Made by a program: the position numbers and the translations under genes. Shown piece by piece: positions 54,510 to 62,569 of a DNA stretch of 64,000 nucleotides. The notes beneath the pieces were generated by a model. That model was not told where the DNA came from and did not search any database. It worked only from the letters and a program-made list of their open reading frames with translations. The stretch lies in NCBI RefSeq assembly GCF_001274635.1, contig NZ_LBGV01000001.1:434001-498000 (forward strand), in the 5' to 3' direction. Within the stretch, counting starts at the first letter, position 1, and the number at the start of each line of letters is the position of its first letter. The stretch comes from Persicobacter sp. CCB-QB2. GTDB taxonomy: Bacteria; Bacteroidota; Bacteroidia; Cytophagales; Cyclobacteriaceae.

Positions 54510-54595
54510 TTTGAAAAATGCTCTTTTGTTCTCTGTTTCTGCGAAACGCTAAAAAAATGATGGTGTTTACATCGATATTTTGCAGAAACCTTATC

Positions 54596-54603
54596 CAAAG
54601 GTA
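54596..54603 (-). promoter_or_regulatory. Candidate -7 box for pfkA
   Basis: TACCTTTG on the minus strand matches TAnnTTTG, 86 bases before the pfkA ATG. The rest of the 288-base divergent gap to the YfhO gene shows no gene and no repeat copy. Confidence 0.3.
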
Positions 54604-54797
54604 TCTGAATTATGTGGTTTATTAGCTGATTTTAGTCAGTATTGCACCATAAGATGGCGCAATAGTTGACGGCTTTTTGAATTAATTGAAGATCTGTTCC
54701 ACATTTCTCATCAAGCTATTTATCTTTAAGCTGAATAGGGAAATTCTTTAGCCTTATTTGAACAGCATTAGAAATCAATCATTTTTATTACGATTCG

Positions 54798-57224
54798 ATG
54801 AATTTTAAACAATACCTGCCGCATATTTATGCAGTTGTGGCATTTTTAATCATTACTCTGGGATATTTTGGTGCCTCGCTCAGTGGAAAAGAACTGCTGC
54901 AAAGTGATGTCATCCAGTTCCGGGGAACTAATCAGGAAGCGGAAATTTATTCTGAAAAAGGAGAACGTATTTTATGGACGAATTCTTCTTTTGGAGGAAT
55001 GCCAACTTTCCGGAGCACGGAAAAGAATATCTTTCAGCAAGTACATGCTTTCACCAAAGCTGTTTTTCCGGATTCCGCGCTTTTAGTGTTTTTGGGCTTT
55101 GTCGGATTCTATATTTTGTTGGTCAGTTTCGGGGTGAATCCCTGGTTGTCTTTCGCGGGATCTGCTGCCTATGCATTTTCCACTTTCACCCTGATCAGTA
55201 TTGAAGCCGGCCATATCAACAAGGTGTATGATATGGTGTATATGGCGCCTACCCTGGCTGGTGTGTTTTTAGCTTTTAGGGGGAAATATTGGTCTGGTGC
55301 TGCGATAACAGCTTTCTTCCTGGGGATGGAAGTTTATTATGGTCATATTCAGATCAATTATTATTTATTATACATGATTGTCGGGGTGGGCATCATGGAA
55401 TTGGTAAAGGCGTTTCGCAGCAACGACTGGCCTGCATTTATTAAACCTTCTGCCTTTTTACTGGTAGCGGCTGTTTTGGCGATTGGAGCGAATGTGGTGA
55501 GATTATGGTCCACCGCAGAATTGGCTCCTTCCACTACGCGTGGGGCATCTGAATTAACAGCCAAACAGCATGAAGGAGGCGGTTTGGATTATGATTATGC
55601 TTTTGCCTGGAGTAATGGCCTGATAGAGCCGATGACCACATTGGTGCCTTACTTTTATGGTGGAAGTTCGCATGAAGGATTGAGCAAAAATTCGGAAACG
55701 TATAAAACTTTACTGAAAAACCAGGTGCCTAAGCCACAGGCGGATCAGTTGGTTTCGGCTTTGCCCATGTATTGGGGAGATCAGCCCTTTACTGCCGGTC
55801 CGGTTTATTTCGGAGCCATCGTTATTTTCCTTTTTGTATTGGGGATGATCAGCCTGAAAGGGCCTCTGAAATGGTGGGCACTAACTTTAGTATTGCTATC
55901 ATTTTTACTTTCTATGGGTAAAAATTTACCCTTGGTTAGTGATTTCTTTTTCTACTATGTGCCGCTGTATAATAAGTTCAGGTCGGTCACGATGATCCTT
56001 GCCATTGCGCAGTTGATTATGCCTTTTATTGGGATTTTGGCCATTCAGCGCTGGTTGGATGGTACTACAGATAAGGCCACTTTTGATAAGGCACTTAAAT
56101 GGGCCACCCTTTCTGTTGGCGGCTTATGTTTGATGCTGGTTTTGGGAAGTTTTATGATGAGTTTTCGGGCTCCCAAAGATGCTGGTTTAGGCTTACCCGA
56201 GTGGTTGATTAGTGCTATCCGGGAGGACAGAGCCGGTATGATGAGGGGTGATGCTTTCCGTTCTTTGGTTCTGGTGGTGCTCTCTGCTGCAGGACTGTGG
56301 GCTTTGTCTGTTAAAAAACTGAAATTCCAATATGCGATGGCTGGCCTTTGTGTGTTGATGACATTTGATTTAGTCGGAGTAGGGCTTCGTTATTTGAACG
56401 GAGAAGATTTCAAGGATGTAAAAGGTTATGAGAAGCAGGTGTTTGCTGCTACAGCAGTGGATGCAGAAATTAATAAAGATACTGATCCCAACTTCCGCGT
56501 ACTGAATGTGGCCGCCAATACTTTTAACGATGGGGTTACTTCCTTCCATCATAAATCTATCGGGGGCTATAGTGCCATTAAGTTAGGGCGCTATCAGGAA
56601 CTGATCGAGGGGCAAATTTCCCAAAACAATCAGGCGGTATTGGATATGCTGAATACCAAATATGTAATCTTCCCTGATCAGCAAAGCAGACAGCCGCGCT
56701 TACAGCAAAATCCGGGGGCTTTAGGGCATGCCTGGTTTGTGCCGATGGTTAAAATGGTGGCCAATGCCGATGAAGAAATGGCCGCTTTGGGTGGGGATTT
56801 CAATGCCCGCCAAACCGCTTTGGTGGATCAGCGCTTTGCCGGTTTAGTGACGGAAAAGTATAAATTTGATCCCGCCTCTACCATTAAGCTGAAAGAGTAT
56901 AGCCCTATGAAAATGGTGTATGAGTCCAACAGTGCCAGTGAGGCTTTTGGGGTATTTTCGGAAATTTACTACCAGCCGGGCTGGACGGCCACTATTGACG
57001 GTCAACAGGCGGAGCATATTCGGACGAATTATGTTTTGAGAGGAATGATGATTCCGGCAGGGAAGCATACCATTGAGTTTACCTTTAATCCGCCAAGTTA
57101 CGCCAAAGGAGAACCGATTGGTTTAATATGTTCTTTATTGATCGTCCTGATGATCGGATTTGCCATTTTCAAGCACTTTCGCTCTGAGCCGGATCACGCC
57201 ACGGTAGAAGCGGAAACTGTATAA
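54798..57224 (+). CDS. YfhO family membrane protein
   Basis: An 808-residue protein with about a dozen membrane segments from residue 8 to about 530, then a periplasmic domain (FRVLNVAANTFNDGVTSFHH, YYQPGWTATIDGQQAEHIRT) and a final membrane helix near the C-terminus. YfhO-family proteins resemble GT-C glycosyltransferases and have been linked to glycosylation of wall polymers in Gram-positives. The substrate here is unknown. A terminator follows. Confidence 0.87.
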   Translation: MNFKQYLPHIYAVVAFLIITLGYFGASLSGKELLQSDVIQFRGTNQEAEIYSEKGERILWTNSSFGGMPTFRSTEKNIFQQVHAFTKAVFPDSALLVFLGFVGFYILLVSFGVNPWLSFAGSAAYAFSTFTLISIEAGHINKVYDMVYMAPTLAGVFLAFRGKYWSGAAITAFFLGMEVYYGHIQINYYLLYMIVGVGIMELVKAFRSNDWPAFIKPSAFLLVAAVLAIGANVVRLWSTAELAPSTTRGASELTAKQHEGGGLDYDYAFAWSNGLIEPMTTLVPYFYGGSSHEGLSKNSETYKTLLKNQVPKPQADQLVSALPMYWGDQPFTAGPVYFGAIVIFLFVLGMISLKGPLKWWALTLVLLSFLLSMGKNLPLVSDFFFYYVPLYNKFRSVTMILAIAQLIMPFIGILAIQRWLDGTTDKATFDKALKWATLSVGGLCLMLVLGSFMMSFRAPKDAGLGLPEWLISAIREDRAGMMRGDAFRSLVLVVLSAAGLWALSVKKLKFQYAMAGLCVLMTFDLVGVGLRYLNGEDFKDVKGYEKQVFAATAVDAEINKDTDPNFRVLNVAANTFNDGVTSFHHKSIGGYSAIKLGRYQELIEGQISQNNQAVLDMLNTKYVIFPDQQSRQPRLQQNPGALGHAWFVPMVKMVANADEEMAALGGDFNARQTALVDQRFAGLVTEKYKFDPASTIKLKEYSPMKMVYESNSASEAFGVFSEIYYQPGWTATIDGQQAEHIRTNYVLRGMMIPAGKHTIEFTFNPPSYAKGEPIGLICSLLIVLMIGFAIFKHFRSEPDHATVEAETV

Positions 57225-57244
57225 TTCAAATATAGAATAATAAT

Positions 57245-57277
57245 CAAGGGAAGTACATTTACGTATTTCCCTTTTTT
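57245..57277 (+). terminator. Rho-independent terminator of the YfhO gene
   Basis: AAGGGAA and TTCCCTT arms extended by GTAC/GTA pairing, followed by TTTTTTATT. Confidence 0.75.
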
Positions 57278-57434
57278 ATTGTATTTCTTAAGTGAATTTT
57301 AGCCTTAGGGTTTTCACTTAAAGGGATTTAAAGTTAATTTTAATTCTTTGATACAGAGTTAACCTATTTCCACTGTGTATCATGATTAATTTTTGGAACC
57401 TATTGTTCCGGTGAGCTATTAAAACCGATATGCT

Positions 57435-58019
57435 ATGTCGAATGAGCAAACAAAAGAAGTTACTCAGCTATTAAATCTTGCCAAAGATGGGTCTGAGGAT
57501 TTTGATGCTGGCCGTTTGTATGAAATGGTTTTCAGTCAAATGCATCAGATTGCTGAAAATTTATACCGCCGCGAAAGAACTGACCACACCCTGCAGCCGA
57601 CAATATTGGTAAATGAAGCCTTTATGAGCCTGATTGGTCAGGATCATATTGACTGGAAAAGTCGTGCTCATTTTTTTGCCGTGGGCGCCCAGGCGATCCG
57701 CCGTATTTTAATTCAACATGCCCGTAAAAAGCATGCCCTCAAAAGAGGAGGGGATTATACGAAAGTGGAGCTGGATAAGGCCGTCAACCTGACCGAGGAT
57801 GAGGGAGATCAACTGCTGGCGATAGAAGAATCTTTGAAGGAGTTGGAAAAAGTGCATGAACGTCAGGCCAAAGTGGTAGAAATGAAGTTTTTTGCCGATA
57901 TGAAAATGGAAGAAATTGCCCATGCTTTAGGGGTGTCAAAGAGAACAGTGGAAGTGGACTGGACGGTGGCACGTGCCTGGCTGAAGCGCTATATGGCGGA
58001 GCAATTGATGAATGATTAA
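57435..58019 (+). CDS. ECF-type RNA polymerase sigma factor (TIGR02999-like)
   Basis: A 194-residue sigma factor with the ECF_sigma pattern. Region 2 contains YRRERTDHTLQPTILVNEAF and FFAVGAQAIRRILIQHARKK, and region 4 contains KVVEMKFFADMKMEEIAHAL and GVSKRTVEVDWTVARAWLKR. In other phyla this group is often tied to a Ser/Thr kinase, but none is nearby. The next gene, 12 bases downstream, encodes a small membrane PH-domain protein that might act as its partner; that is inference. A GGAAC/GTTCC hairpin lies at 57395-57409 upstream. Confidence 0.88.
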   Translation: MSNEQTKEVTQLLNLAKDGSEDFDAGRLYEMVFSQMHQIAENLYRRERTDHTLQPTILVNEAFMSLIGQDHIDWKSRAHFFAVGAQAIRRILIQHARKKHALKRGGDYTKVELDKAVNLTEDEGDQLLAIEESLKELEKVHERQAKVVEMKFFADMKMEEIAHALGVSKRTVEVDWTVARAWLKRYMAEQLMND

Positions 58020-58031
58020 TAGCCTTCGCTT

Positions 58032-58451
58032 ATGGGAAAGGCAAAGATTTACCATTCAGCGATTTCTTGGGGATTGGTGATTTTCCTACTTTTTCCCTTG
58101 TTGGGCGTTATGATAGCGGACATTTACTTTCAAACTTGGATGGCCTCCGCTATTATCCTGCTCTCCTTACTTTTTATATTTTATCTGTATCAAACAACAG
58201 TCTATTGGCTGGAGGAGGATACGCGGGTATTGAGAATAAAATCGGGATTTTTGATTAATCAGCGTATTTCGATCGATGAAATATACAAAATTGAGGCCAG
58301 CAATAGTATGCTTTCTGCACCGGCCTGGTCTTTAAACCGGATCGCTATTTATTTTGGAAACAAGCAGTCGGTTTTGATTTCGCCCAAGCATCAGGAGGCT
58401 TTTTTGGAAGACTTGAAACGGTTAAATTCCGAAATAAAAATATCAGTATAA
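58032..58451 (+). CDS. Membrane protein with bacterial PH-like domain
   Basis: A 139-residue protein with two N-terminal membrane helices (about 10-32 and 36-56). A cytoplasmic PH-like beta domain follows (EDTRVLRIKSGFLINQ, ISIDEIYKIEAS, SVLISPKHQEAFLEDLKRL). Bacterial PH-domain membrane proteins are common but mostly of unknown function. It follows the sigma factor by 12 bases, so they are probably co-transcribed. Repeat copy 8 begins about six bases past its stop. Confidence 0.78.
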   Translation: MGKAKIYHSAISWGLVIFLLFPLLGVMIADIYFQTWMASAIILLSLLFIFYLYQTTVYWLEEDTRVLRIKSGFLINQRISIDEIYKIEASNSMLSAPAWSLNRIAIYFGNKQSVLISPKHQEAFLEDLKRLNSEIKISV

Positions 58452-58456
58452 TACGA

Positions 58457-58674
58457 TTAAGCCTAATAATTCATCTTTAGCAGGTAGGGTTAAGGGGTTA
58501 TATGTCAGACTCTTATCGGTGAGTTTGCTGATTTTTTTATAGTCCAAATTGGGGAAAGCAGCTTTCTCCCATATTCCTCTGCTTCCTTGGAAAAGAGATG
58601 AAATAAGCCACTATTCTTACATTTTCCTTGCCTTGCAGCTAAAGGAAGGTGCAAGCATAAATAATTCGACTTAG
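58457..58674 (-). repeat. Dispersed intergenic repeat, copy 8 (reverse)
   Basis: On the plus strand it starts ATTAAGCCTAATAATTCATC. Inside are TTTATAGTCCAAATTGGGG, CTTTCTCCCATATTCCTCTG, CTTCCTTGGAAAAGAGATGA and CCTTGCAGCTAAAGGAAGG; it ends AGCATAAATAATTCGACTTA. It separates the PH-domain gene from the terminator at 58676. The remaining gap to 58806 holds no gene. Confidence 0.83.
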
Positions 58675-58675
58675 G

Positions 58676-58699
58676 CGGACCAGCAGGTCCGTTTTTTTT
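58676..58699 (+). terminator. Rho-independent terminator downstream of repeat copy 8
   Basis: CGGACC and GGTCCG arms around AGCA, followed by eight T residues. It is probably the terminator of the sigma-PH operon, displaced by the repeat. Confidence 0.8.
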
Positions 58700-58806
58700 G
58701 TTGGTAAAAAAATAATGCTATATCGCTGACCTTTAGGGTGCTATTTCGTTTATAATTATTGATAAATTTCAATTTTTATTGAATTAACGGTCAAGCCCCA
58801 CTCTTT

Positions 58807-59007
58807 ATGGTCAACCTTTTCAATTTTCTTTTTGGGATTTTAGGTGTATATGTTATGCTCAGTTTATGCCTGTCGATGTATTTGATATTTAGATGGTTGC
58901 CCAAAAGGGATAAGACGTTTCGAAATTCTTCCTGGCAATTTAAATTGATTATCCTGCCAGGGATGGTTGCCTTCTGGCCAGTCGTATTATATACTAAAAT
59001 CAAATAG
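58807..59007 (+). CDS. Small integral membrane protein, first gene of redox-like cluster
   Basis: A 66-residue protein with two predicted membrane helices (about 6-28 and 46-62) joined by a basic loop (FRWLPKRDKTFRNSSW). No family name is recognised. Its start at ATG 58807 fits the amino-acid composition, whereas the antisense frame does not. It begins the cluster leading to a ferric-reductase/Rieske protein four bases or fewer from the next small frame. Confidence 0.65.
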   Translation: MVNLFNFLFGILGVYVMLSLCLSMYLIFRWLPKRDKTFRNSSWQFKLIILPGMVAFWPVVLYTKIK

Positions 59008-59011
59008 CTTA

Positions 59012-59107
59012 ATGGATCCCCTCCAACGAAGATACCATGCCAGTATATGGCCCCTATTATTCTTGATTACCCTCTTGCTCTTAATCTTTAGTCTGCCATG
59101 GGTCTAA
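59012..59107 (+). CDS. 31-residue single-helix membrane peptide
   Basis: ATG 59012 opens a short frame encoding a basic N-terminus (MDPLQRRYHAS) and one membrane helix (IWPLLFLITLLLLIFSLPWV), with a stop at 59105-59107. It begins four bases after the preceding gene and overlaps the next start by ten bases (ATG at 59098), which is operon-like spacing. Positive residues before the helix fit an N-in topology. It could be chance, so confidence is moderate. Confidence 0.5.
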   Translation: MDPLQRRYHASIWPLLFLITLLLLIFSLPWV

Positions 59108-60126
59108 ATTATCAAGCGGTGAGCTGGAACCGACAAAAGAAACGGTACGACCTTGTTATTTTATTGGCGGTCTTGGTCAGTTTAATATCCATTTGCCTTT
59201 TCCAATGGTGGTTGCATCCGGATATCACCCTGGAAACTTTGTTGCTCAGGGCGACGAGTGTAACCGCCTTTTTGATGTTGCATTTTATACTGAGCATAGG
59301 GCCCTTGGCCCGGCTGGATAGCAGATTCTTGCCTTTATTATATAATCGAAGGCACCTGGGTGTTGCCATGTTCATTATTGCAGCTACCCATGGCCTATTG
59401 GCGCTGATTCAATTTCATTCGCTGGGAGATCAACCTATTCTCACCAGTATGTTTTTGGCTAATCCTGATTACGGTAGTCTGAAAGAATTTCCTTTTCAGG
59501 TGCTCGGCTTTTTTGCCTTGATCATTTTATTTCTAATGGCGGCCAGCAGTCATGACTTTTGGCTCAAGGTCTTGAGTCCACGCCTTTGGAAAGCCCTTCA
59601 TATGTCCGTTTATATGGCATATGTACTAATAGTGGCTCATGTCGCCTTAGGAGCCTTGCAGTATGAAAGTCAGGAGTTGCTCCGCTATCTCTTGCTCTTC
59701 GGCTTTGTATTCATCGCTGGTTTGCATTTTGCCGCTGCCCGTGCAAGTAGCAGAGAGGCCCTTACTTCCTCTGAATGGGTAAAGGCAGTTGCTGTGGCGG
59801 ACTTGGAAGAGGGTTGCGCGAAGGTGGTTCTGGTGGGGGAGGAGGAGATAGCGATTTTCCTAAATAGGGGTAAAGTTTCTGCCGTAAATAACCAATGCAA
59901 ACATCAGCAAGGGCCAATAGGCGAGGGGCAAATTATCAATGGCTGTATTACCTGCCCCTGGCATGGATACCAATATTTGCCTGAAAACGGGCAATCCCCA
60001 CCTCCCTTTAAGGAGCAGCTGAAAACTTACTATTTGAAATTGGAGCAGGAAGAAATTTGGGTAAATCCCCATTCTCCCGGAGAGGGAGTACTTATTGAGC
60101 CTATAAACCTTTCAAAAGATGGATAA
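59098..60126 (+). CDS. Ferric-reductase-like transmembrane protein with C-terminal Rieske [2Fe-2S] domain
   Basis: A 342-residue protein with about six membrane helices (roughly residues 18-215), with histidines suitable for heme binding (MLHFIL, AATHGLLA, AHVALGA). A Rieske domain follows over about residues 230-325 with ligands Cys/His in NNQCKHQQGP and CPWHGY. This suggests membrane electron transfer from a cytoplasmic donor to the heme domain. The partner acceptor is unknown. It overlaps the next gene by eight bases. Confidence 0.85.
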   Translation: MGLNYQAVSWNRQKKRYDLVILLAVLVSLISICLFQWWLHPDITLETLLLRATSVTAFLMLHFILSIGPLARLDSRFLPLLYNRRHLGVAMFIIAATHGLLALIQFHSLGDQPILTSMFLANPDYGSLKEFPFQVLGFFALIILFLMAASSHDFWLKVLSPRLWKALHMSVYMAYVLIVAHVALGALQYESQELLRYLLLFGFVFIAGLHFAAARASSREALTSSEWVKAVAVADLEEGCAKVVLVGEEEIAIFLNRGKVSAVNNQCKHQQGPIGEGQIINGCITCPWHGYQYLPENGQSPPPFKEQLKTYYLKLEQEEIWVNPHSPGEGVLIEPINLSKDG

Positions 60127-60894
60127 AAAACCTTTTTATATCGGATGGGAAAAGAAAATGCCCGCATTTCATAAAAAAGGCATTTTTCCGCTTTTGCTGG
60201 TGGTTTTTTTACTTTTGCCCGTTCTGGCCTTCCTGTTGGTGTATACTCAAAAAGGATTTAATGATCACCAGTTTGAGCTTGGACAAATTCGAACTTTCCA
60301 GGGAGATTATTATGCTTATCCCGTACCCAGATTGGTGGTAACCGCGGACCAGGTGCCGGAAGGTTATTCCCCGGATATGCTTTTGGTGGGTTATGGGAAA
60401 TTTGGCGCAGAAGGCATTATGAATAAAGCTGCTGAGCAGATTGGTGTTCCGCTAAATGGTCGGAAAATAAAGGTGGAAGGCAGCCTTATTTATGGAGATG
60501 GAAAAGTATTGTTGGAGCTTAGCCCAAAACAAGCAGGTATCATTGAAATAATAGAGGGAAAGGTGGAGGCCATGGCCCTTTCCAGTAAGCAACGAGAAAT
60601 TCTGACCGGAGAAATTTTGGATCCGAAATGTTATTTCGGGGTGATGAAACCCGGAGAGGGTAAAATTCATAAGAGTTGTGCCGTTCGTTGTATTAGCGGA
60701 GGTATTCCGCCGGTTTTTCGATCAGGAAAGCCGGGGACTATCAATATTTTGTTTTGTTGGGGACGGCCGGCGAAAAAATCAATGCGGAAATATTAGATTG
60801 GGTTGGAGAAAAGGTGGAAATTGTGGCGGAAGTAAGTCAGTCCGGCGGGTGGCAAATTTGTGCTGTTAATCCCGAGGATATCAACCCCATTTAA
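60119..60894 (+). CDS. Hypothetical membrane-anchored protein, interrupted by a one-base frameshift
   Basis: A protein with one N-terminal membrane helix (about residues 22-43) and an extracytoplasmic domain. A motif-rich stretch reads GEILDPKCYFGVMKPGEGK, then HKSCAVRCISGGIPP, whose cysteines could bind metal or form disulphides. The G run at 60733-60736 is one base short; adding one G continues the frame to TAA at 60894, giving 258 residues. Function unknown; the position between the Rieske protein and PAP2 suggests a role in the same envelope system. Confidence 0.75.
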
Positions 60895-60906
60895 TCAACC
60901 CCTGAT

Positions 60907-61757
60907 ATGATTCGTGTGCTGCTAAGCATTAGTCTTTTCTTTTTACTTTTTGCAGATTCTTTCGCCCAGTCAAATGCTCGCATGGCTTCAGAGGCTATAG
61001 CGCCAGTTTATAAAGTGAATCGGTGGACTACCGGAGGTACCGTTGTGGTGGGCTATGTTACCAGCCAAATTGGATTCAATTTGCTGGGAATAAGCCCCGA
61101 ATTCCGGAAGATGTGGTCCTCGGGCTCAAGCGGGCTAATGTGAATGCCTTTGATCGGTGGGTGTTTAATTTTGATCCTAATGATCGTAAGCAGGCACAGG
61201 ATATTTCGGATCTGGGGCTTCGGGCCTCTGTTTTGTTGCCTATCGCCTTATTTATCGATAAAGAAATTAGAAAAGACTGGTTGGATGTTTCTTTAATGTA
61301 CCTGCAGTCCCAGGTCTTAGCACTGAATATTTATACCTACCTTGGAGCTGGTGCATTTGATCGTTACCGTCCGGTGACTTATGTGGAAGAGCTTTCTGTG
61401 GAATATCGAAGCGAAAGTAATAATGCCCGATCGTTTTTTAGTGGGCATACCTCCAATACAGCGGTGGCGACTTTTTTTGCTGCTCAGGTGTTAAATGATT
61501 ATCACCCTCATTGGTCGACCGGAAAGAAGGCTTTGATGTATGGCCTGGCAGCAGTGCCTCCGGCTTTTGTGGGCTATTATAGAATGAAGGGCTATAAACA
61601 TTTCCCAACAGATGTGATGACCGGCTTCGCGGTGGGAGCTGCCTCCGGAATTTTGATTCCTTATTTGCATAAGCGTAGCCAAAGAAGAAGTAATTTGGTG
61701 TACTTCCCCTTGATTAATCAGGATGCGATGGGTTTGTATCTGGAGGCGCGGTTTTAG
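60907..61757 (+). CDS. PAP2 family phosphatase, interrupted by a one-base frameshift
   Basis: A phosphatidic-acid-phosphatase-type protein with a signal peptide (about 1-21). The first frame breaks at the C run at 61095-61098; one added C joins it to the frame ending at 61757, giving 283 residues. The catalytic motifs are FDRYRP, RSFFSGHTSN and YRMKGYKHFPTDV. The substrate could be a lipid phosphate such as undecaprenyl pyrophosphate, but this is not decided. Its TAG stop codon lies in the terminal repeat of copy 9. Confidence 0.82.
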
Positions 61758-61958
61758 GCCGAATTATTCCCTTTAAGATTTAGTAGTTCAGGTTAAAGGC
61801 CTAATTGTTAATATGTCTTGGGGTGTATGCTGGGTTTGGGGAGACTTGCATTCCCCGCATTTATCTGCTTTATTGGAATATAGGGAATAGGATACAATCC
61901 TATATCTTTCCCGGCTTGCAGCTAAACGAGGATTTAGATAGGTATTATTCGGGATAAG
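61752..61958 (-). repeat. Dispersed intergenic repeat, copy 9 (reverse)
   Basis: On the plus strand it starts TTTTAGGCCGAATTATTCCC, whose TAG is the PAP2 stop. Inside are ATTCCCCGCATTTATCTGC, TTATTGGAATATAGGGAATA and CCGGCTTGCAGCTAAACGAG; it ends GGTATTATTCGGGATAA. It fills most of the convergent gap between PAP2 and thioredoxin. Confidence 0.8.
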
Positions 61959-61978
61959 CAGGAATACTCCCGCTTAAC

Positions 61979-62010
61979 AAAAAAATCCCCTCAATTAATG
62001 AGGGGATTCA
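61979..62010 (-). terminator. Rho-independent terminator of thioredoxin
   Basis: AATCCCCTCA and TGAGGGGATT arms around ATTAA, with T-rich sequence on the minus-strand side. Confidence 0.85.
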
Positions 62011-62039
62011 AAATGGTTATGATTGTTTAGGAATTGCTT

Positions 62040-62336
62040 TTATACATTCGAAGTTATAGCCTGCAGAAGTTGAGGCTTTTGTGCTACTCCAACATTGCGC
62101 CAAACGACTTCTCCATTCTTAAATAATAATAGTGTAGGAATGCTCTGGACACCATATTGGGCGGCAGCGGCCTGATTTTTATCCACATCTATTTTGATGA
62201 TTTTGGCCTTTCCTTCTACCGCTTTGGCTACTTCGGAAAGAATAGGTGTCTGGGCTTTACACGGGCCGCACCAATCCGCATAGAAATCTACCAATACCGG
62301 CTGGTCGCCGTTAATTAATTCTTTAAATTTTGACAT
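62040..62336 (-). CDS. trxA: Thioredoxin
   Basis: A 98-residue thioredoxin with the active-site WCGPC in FYADWCGPCKAQ and the cis-proline segment SIPTLLLF. The ATG at 62336 gives a standard N-terminus (SKFKELING); a start at 62420 would add 28 atypical residues. It lacks a signal peptide, so it is cytoplasmic. It reduces protein disulphides. It is divergent from valS across 233 bases. Confidence 0.92.
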   Translation of the reverse strand: MSKFKELINGDQPVLVDFYADWCGPCKAQTPILSEVAKAVEGKAKIIKIDVDKNQAAAAQYGVQSIPTLLLFKNGEVVWRNVGVAQKPQLLQAITSNV

Positions 62337-62512
62337 TTTTATTCCTTTCTTTTCAGTGCAACATTTCGGCAAACGAAAAGCTACCCCCATTTTGTTTCGA
62401 ATTGTAGTGTTTTTTTTCAACTATAAAGATAAAATGTACAGTAATGCCGTTCAGTGCCATATATCACAAAGGAATTTTAAGGGAAAAATGGAGTGCCGAA
62501 AGGAAATTTTCG

Positions 62513-62520
62513 TAATTTTG
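62513..62520 (+). promoter_or_regulatory. Candidate -7 box for valS
   Basis: TAATTTTG matches TAnnTTTG, 49 bases before the ATG at 62570. No clear -33 element. Confidence 0.4.
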
Positions 62521-62569
62521 CCGACTGCGAAATAATTATTTTCGGATTGAAGATAAAAAACAGTTTACC

